Below are positions 60,250 to 64,000 of a stretch of 64,000 bases of DNA, in pieces. Source of the DNA: GCA-2794515 sp033763335 (lineage in GTDB: Bacteria; Chloroflexota; Anaerolineae; Aggregatilineales; Phototrophicaceae); the NCBI GenBank assembly GCA_033763335.1, contig JANRKU010000016.1, positions 86,225 through 150,224 on the forward strand, in the 5' to 3' direction. Made by a program: the position numbers and the translations under genes. A model generated the notes under the pieces. The model was given only the letters and a program-made list of their open reading frames with translations, made no database searches and was not told the origin of the DNA. Positions within the stretch are counted from its first letter, which is position 1. Each line of letters opens with the position of its first letter.

Positions 60250-62246
60250 GTATTTTCCTCACTTTCACCATAATAGGGAATGATGATTTGGTCATTGGGC
60301 AAATTTTCGCCTGTGGTCATATCGGTGATGACCAATCGGCTCACATCGCTAGGGCGATATACCCCCAACACCGCTTGGCAATTTTCGGCATACGGACGCG
60401 TTAGCGGAATTTCGCGCAAATCGGTTTGGATGTCACCCGCGCCCCACAAATGGAACGGATATGCCCCACCCCATGCGCCCGCATCCACCTGCCCAATCAT
60501 CTCACCTGCACATATCACATGCACAAAGGCTTGTAGCACCTGTGGATTATTCACCCCCCAACGGATATGCACGCGCAACCGATTCTTTTCTGGCAAAAAT
60601 ACCGCGCCCAATTCGGTAATGGTCAGCGCATCCTCAAAAGCGTATAGCGGGGTATTTGTGCCAATAGTCGGAATTTTGACCGCTACAGGCATTAACCCCT
60701 GTGGGTCAAATTGGGTTACATAGACACTATCGGCATCCTGTACGGTTTGCGCGAGTGTTAGCTCATCCACTTCGGGGTCATGGGCATAGAGCGAATACCC
60801 CACCGCCTGATTCAATATGCCATATTTGACCGTTTGTAGGTTGGTCAATTGCACCCCTGTGTTAATCCATAGGTAATCGGCATAATTCACCGTGAAAACC
60901 AGTAATGCCGCCCCTTCTGCCCCGCGTAAAAATGTCCTATCGGCTTCTAGCGGGGTGATATAATCTGGCGCATTGACTAGCACCGTTTTTGCCTCTGGCG
61001 ATTGTGCCTTCACCATCGTGAATAGGCGCTGGGCATACTCATTTTGCATCGAAAAATAATCGCGTTGGATGTTCAAAAAGCGTACTGCCACCACTATACT
61101 CAAGCCAATCATCCCCACTGCCAAAATTTGCCCTACGCGCCGATTTATCAGGGCAATGAATACGACACCCCACAACAGGCTGATACCCATACTCGGCAAT
61201 AAGAGCAAGCGTGGCGACCCATTGACATAAAATTGGTCAAGCAAGAGCAAACTGGGTGCAAGCATGAGCGCAGTCCACCCCAATCCCATTAAGGCGAGGC
61301 GTATAGTGTCCGTTGTGCGTCCGAATAGGGCGATAATGCCCAATAGCATCACAACCCCGCCAATAATGCCGATAACCATCGGTTGCGCGGGTGGTGTGCC
61401 TTCTATGAGTGGGCGCAATAATGCAACAAACGGGTAAAATACCGATTGCCCCAATGTCGCGCTCGATTCGATAATCTCGCTCATCGGTTGCAACTTGCCC
61501 GGACTCGTATCACGCGGGACATTGATATATAGCACCACAAATAAAATGGCGCTCATCGCCAGTGGGATAAAATAGGTGAAGGCACGAGAAAACCAATCCC
61601 CTCTATGGGCTGTACGGGCATGATATATAATGCCACTACCAATAACGCGGGGATAGATGATATACACCCACACCATCAGCACCGCCACAGGGATGACCAC
61701 CCCAATTTCGTGGCTAAAAATGCCTAAAAATCCCGCGATATTGCCCACCACCAACGCCCAACGCGCCCCTTTATCGCACCATATCAGCGCACACCATACC
61801 GCCAACACCAAACACAGCGCCAAGAAGGTGTGGAACATCGAGCCTATCCATGTCACCGCCTGATAGCTGAAGGGGAATATCACAAAGCCATTGCCGACAA
61901 TCATCGCCATCAATAATTTGTGCTGTGGCGTGAGCCGATAGGCAATTTTGCCAAGTATCACCCCCGCCATCCCGAAAAAAATGATATTTAGCCAATGCAA
62001 GCCCACTGCATCATAAAATCCTGCAAAAACGGCGCTAATTTTCCAGAGGGTGAATACCGCAGGGCGATAATACAGATAATCGGCATTGCCAAGCCACACA
62101 TCCAAGCCGTTAGAGGTCTCTAGTAGCCGAAATTGCGGACCATCATCCCAAAAAAATGGCAACCCAAGCGAATAGCCATATAACGCCAAAATCACCACCA
62201 TCGGCAATGATAAAATGAGCCATTTAATCAAACGGGAACGGGTCAT
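60231..62246 (-). CDS. GT-C-like polytopic membrane protein, carrying an in-frame palindromic repeat
   Basis: 671 residues. About ten to twelve membrane helices occupy residues 8-400; the first loop has GLPFFWDDGPQFRL, an acidic pair in the place of the GT-C glycosyltransferase metal/donor motif. A soluble C-terminal part of about 270 residues follows (VNAPDYITPLEADRTFLRGAEG, YSLYAHDPEVDELTL, RWGVNNPQVLQAFVHV). It is a paralogue of the next gene. About 16 extra residues (IGSGIIYHARTAHRGD) come from a palindromic repeat at 61611-61639. The start ATG 62246 is backed by GGGAGAG; it overlaps the upstream gene by 23 bases. The substrate is unknown. Confidence 0.75.
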   Translation of the reverse strand: MTRSRLIKWLILSLPMVVILALYGYSLGLPFFWDDGPQFRLLETSNGLDVWLGNADYLYYRPAVFTLWKISAVFAGFYDAVGLHWLNIIFFGMAGVILGKIAYRLTPQHKLLMAMIVGNGFVIFPFSYQAVTWIGSMFHTFLALCLVLAVWCALIWCDKGARWALVVGNIAGFLGIFSHEIGVVIPVAVLMVWVYIIYPRVIGSGIIYHARTAHRGDWFSRAFTYFIPLAMSAILFVVLYINVPRDTSPGKLQPMSEIIESSATLGQSVFYPFVALLRPLIEGTPPAQPMVIGIIGGVVMLLGIIALFGRTTDTIRLALMGLGWTALMLAPSLLLLDQFYVNGSPRLLLLPSMGISLLWGVVFIALINRRVGQILAVGMIGLSIVVAVRFLNIQRDYFSMQNEYAQRLFTMVKAQSPEAKTVLVNAPDYITPLEADRTFLRGAEGAALLVFTVNYADYLWINTGVQLTNLQTVKYGILNQAVGYSLYAHDPEVDELTLAQTVQDADSVYVTQFDPQGLMPVAVKIPTIGTNTPLYAFEDALTITELGAVFLPEKNRLRVHIRWGVNNPQVLQAFVHVICAGEMIGQVDAGAWGGAYPFHLWGAGDIQTDLREIPLTRPYAENCQAVLGVYRPSDVSRLVITDMTTGENLPNDQIIIPYYGESEENTWILKP
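61611..61639. repeat. Palindromic repeat inserted in frame in the GT-C-like gene
   Basis: Reads TGTACGGGCATGATATAT and then AATGCCACTAC, differing at three of 29 positions from the intergenic palindrome at 31861-31889. Encodes GSGIIYHARTA on the minus strand. The paralogue lacks these residues. Confidence 0.85.
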
Positions 62247-64000
62247 TGGTCTCTCCCACATAGGGGATGATAGCGAGGTCATTGGGCAATGTTTCGCGTG
62301 TGGTCACATCCAATGCCGATAGGCGTTCTATCGTATTTTGGTCATATACACCCGCAAAAATGTCGCATCGGGCATCATCATAAGCGTATGGCATGGGAAT
62401 TTGCCGATATTCGGTCTGAATTTCACCAACTGACCATGTATCAAACGGATAAATCCCGCCCCATACATGCCCATCTAATTGTGCCACCAATCCACCATCA
62501 CACACGACATGCACAAAGGGTTTTATCGGCGCAGGGTTATTTACCCCCCAGCGTAATTTGACCACTAAGGCATTTTTTGTGGGGATAAAAACCGCCTCTG
62601 CGTCCATCAGCGATATGGTCTCATCAAATAGCACCTGTGGGGTATCATCGCCTATGATATTCGGTGCGCCGACATACACGGGATAAAATCGCGCCCCATC
62701 AAATTGGGTGACATAAATCGTGGCACTATTCAACGCCAATTGGCGCAATTCATCCAGCGATGTTTCGGGGTCATGGGTATATAATCCATACCCCTCTGCC
62801 CGATTCCACTCATTAATTTTGCCTGTTTTTACCAATGGCAATATGCCCGTATTCACCCAGATTTGGCGGTCATAATCTACCAAATAAAACATCATGGCAA
62901 CGCCTTCTGACCCGCGCAAAAATGTGCGATTTTCTGCTGATGGGGTGATGTAATCTGGCGCATTGACCAATAACATCTGGGTGGTTTGCGGGTCTTGTGG
63001 CTGATTGAGGACATAGGCATATAAATCGCGCATATAGCCATTAAGCAACAACAAATGGTCGCGCCGTGTATTGATAAATGGGATGCTGATAACGACCATC
63101 AACGCACAGATGATGACGACCAATGGGCGGAAAAACCAAAGGATTAATCCCCTATCCCCCCTGCCCCCTTTCCCCATTGCATAGGGAAAGGGGGAGAAAT
63201 TCTTAGCCAAGTGGAGTGGCGACATCCACACTGCGCTAAACAACGCCCCATAAAACAGATGCAATCCCATCCCCGCATAAATCAAAATGCGCGGAGAACC
63301 ATCCACATAGGCTTTATCCAATAACATCACGGTGGGCATGAGCGCCATTAGATACCACGCCACGCCAAACAAGGCAATCCGATTTAGCGATGGTGTAAAA
63401 ATAGTGATGAGAAATAATCCCCCACCCAAAACGCCCATCCCCATAATAATCGTGAGCCATGCCGATGGTGTTTCGCTTACAAATGGGCGCAATAATGCCG
63501 ATAGCGGATAGGCGGCAGATTGCACCATAATCCCAAACGATTCAATCATGCCCTCAATTGGTTGCAACCCGCCCACACTTTCTGCACGCGGGACGGTGAT
63601 ATATAACACCAAATAAATCCCCGTGATGACCACAATCGGCGCAATAAGGGTGATGATTCTGCGCGAAAAAATGGCTTTATAACCATACGCTGTCCAGATG
63701 GTCAAAAAGAGCAATGGCGCGATGAGGATGCCATTTTCATGACTGAATATGCCCCAAAAGGCGCTGATGATGGCAATAATCAGCCACCGTGGGCGCGGAT
63801 TTTTCCACCATAGCAAACCAGCCCATAGGGTAAGTGCGGTGCAAAAAATCATGGTGGTGTGGAACATCGCCCCCACCAATATCACCGTCTGATAATTAAA
63901 CGGGAAAATGATGAATCCCACCCCTACCCCAAGCGCGACCACCGCCTTATTTTTAGGCATGAGCCGATAGGTGATAGCAGACAGCAACGAGCCAGTCATG
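62224..64000 (-). CDS. GT-C-like polytopic membrane protein, 5'-truncated by window edge, with in-frame G/C-tract repeat
   Basis: At least 591 residues. The alignment with the downstream paralogue shows the N-terminal helices and acidic loop are missing past the edge; the ATG at 63999 falls inside a helix, so it is not taken as the start. Shared landmarks: FIIFPFNYQTVILVGAMFHT, LYITVPRAESVGGLQPIEGMIES, PTVMLLDKAYVDGSPRILI, VNAPDYITPSAENRTFLRG, LRWGVNNPAPIKPFVHVV. About 27 extra residues, including NFSPFPYAMGKGGRGDRG, are encoded by the repeat at 63145-63203. Two tandem paralogues suggest surface-glycan or glycolipid synthesis. Confidence 0.75.
   Translation of the reverse strand, partial: MTGSLLSAITYRLMPKNKAVVALGVGVGFIIFPFNYQTVILVGAMFHTTMIFCTALTLWAGLLWWKNPRPRWLIIAIISAFWGIFSHENGILIAPLLFLTIWTAYGYKAIFSRRIITLIAPIVVITGIYLVLYITVPRAESVGGLQPIEGMIESFGIMVQSAAYPLSALLRPFVSETPSAWLTIIMGMGVLGGGLFLITIFTPSLNRIALFGVAWYLMALMPTVMLLDKAYVDGSPRILIYAGMGLHLFYGALFSAVWMSPLHLAKNFSPFPYAMGKGGRGDRGLILWFFRPLVVIICALMVVISIPFINTRRDHLLLLNGYMRDLYAYVLNQPQDPQTTQMLLVNAPDYITPSAENRTFLRGSEGVAMMFYLVDYDRQIWVNTGILPLVKTGKINEWNRAEGYGLYTHDPETSLDELRQLALNSATIYVTQFDGARFYPVYVGAPNIIGDDTPQVLFDETISLMDAEAVFIPTKNALVVKLRWGVNNPAPIKPFVHVVCDGGLVAQLDGHVWGGIYPFDTWSVGEIQTEYRQIPMPYAYDDARCDIFAGVYDQNTIERLSALDVTTRETLPNDLAIIPYVGETNDPFPFD
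63145..63203. repeat. G/C-tract repeat inserted in frame in the second GT-C-like gene
   Basis: On the minus strand it matches 59802-59857 at about nine of ten positions, including the stem CCCCCTTTCCCTAT-GCA-ATGGGGAAAGGGGG and the tail GGGGGGATAGGGGAT. It has no stop in the used frame and encodes a Gly/Lys/Arg-rich linker between two hydrophobic segments. Confidence 0.85.

Overview
The window looks like a chromosomal segment of a Chloroflexota bacterium, most probably class Anaerolineae; this placement is inferred from gene content and style, not from a marker tree. Pointers are the split glycine decarboxylase, type-3 (archaeal/eukaryotic-like) ProS, MeaB beside a free-standing B12-binding mutase subunit, a run of Hanks-type kinases with extracytoplasmic tails, a 1396-residue GAF histidine kinase, two neighbouring four-domain S1 proteins, and many TTG starts. 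I found no rRNA, tRNA, CRISPR array, transposase or integrase.

Layout. 1-9.6 kb: gcvPA (cut by the left edge) and gcvH; a secreted protein of four repeated domains; a 1033-residue surface protein with thrombospondin-3-like calcium repeats; a Uma2 nuclease; mutM with a coupled membrane protein. 9.8-17.7 kb: a metallo-hydrolase and a minus-strand block with adenosine deaminase, one intact Ser/Thr kinase and two degenerate kinase paralogues, one of them stopped by a TAA. 17.9-25.4 kb: secA, prolyl oligopeptidase, prs, meaB and the B12 subunit. 25.6-29.8 kb: the histidine kinase. 29.8-37 kb: a tandem pair of thioredoxins divergent from hrcA, then grpE-dnaK-dnaJ-prmA. 37-40.5 kb: a PstS-like binding protein and a coupled ubiD-like/ubiE pair. 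40.8-46.2 kb: a DUF4230-like protein, infA, rpsU, two S1 proteins and a phosphoribosyltransferase. 46.4-53.3 kb: pruA (frameshifted at an 11-G run), two methyltransferase-like proteins with a 65-residue partner, pnp and rpsO. 53.4-59.6 kb: a methyltransferase-like gene, a double-NYN protein, a MerR regulator with a membrane protein, and proS. 59.9-64 kb: a MazG-like pyrophosphohydrolase and two tandem GT-C-like membrane proteins, the second cut by the right edge.

The most unusual layer is repetitive. Intergenic regions carry a family of short perfect palindromes, often flanked by GTAGGG/CCCTAC, with interchangeable cores (GCGCAA/TTGCGC, GCATGA/TCATGC, ACACGAT/ATCGTGT, ACGGCAT/ATGCCGT), plus larger composite hairpins (40555-40738, 50270-50370, 59745-59864). 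Members of two of these families lie inside the coding regions of the two GT-C paralogues, in frame, at places where the other paralogue lacks the residues. This resembles the protein-inserted palindromic elements known from Rickettsia.

A second notable architecture is the MerR/membrane-protein cassette at 56.6-58.2 kb. It is bounded by a roughly 45-bp direct repeat of the 3' end of proS, as if it had been inserted there, and carries a MerR-style promoter with a 19-bp spacer and a dyad.
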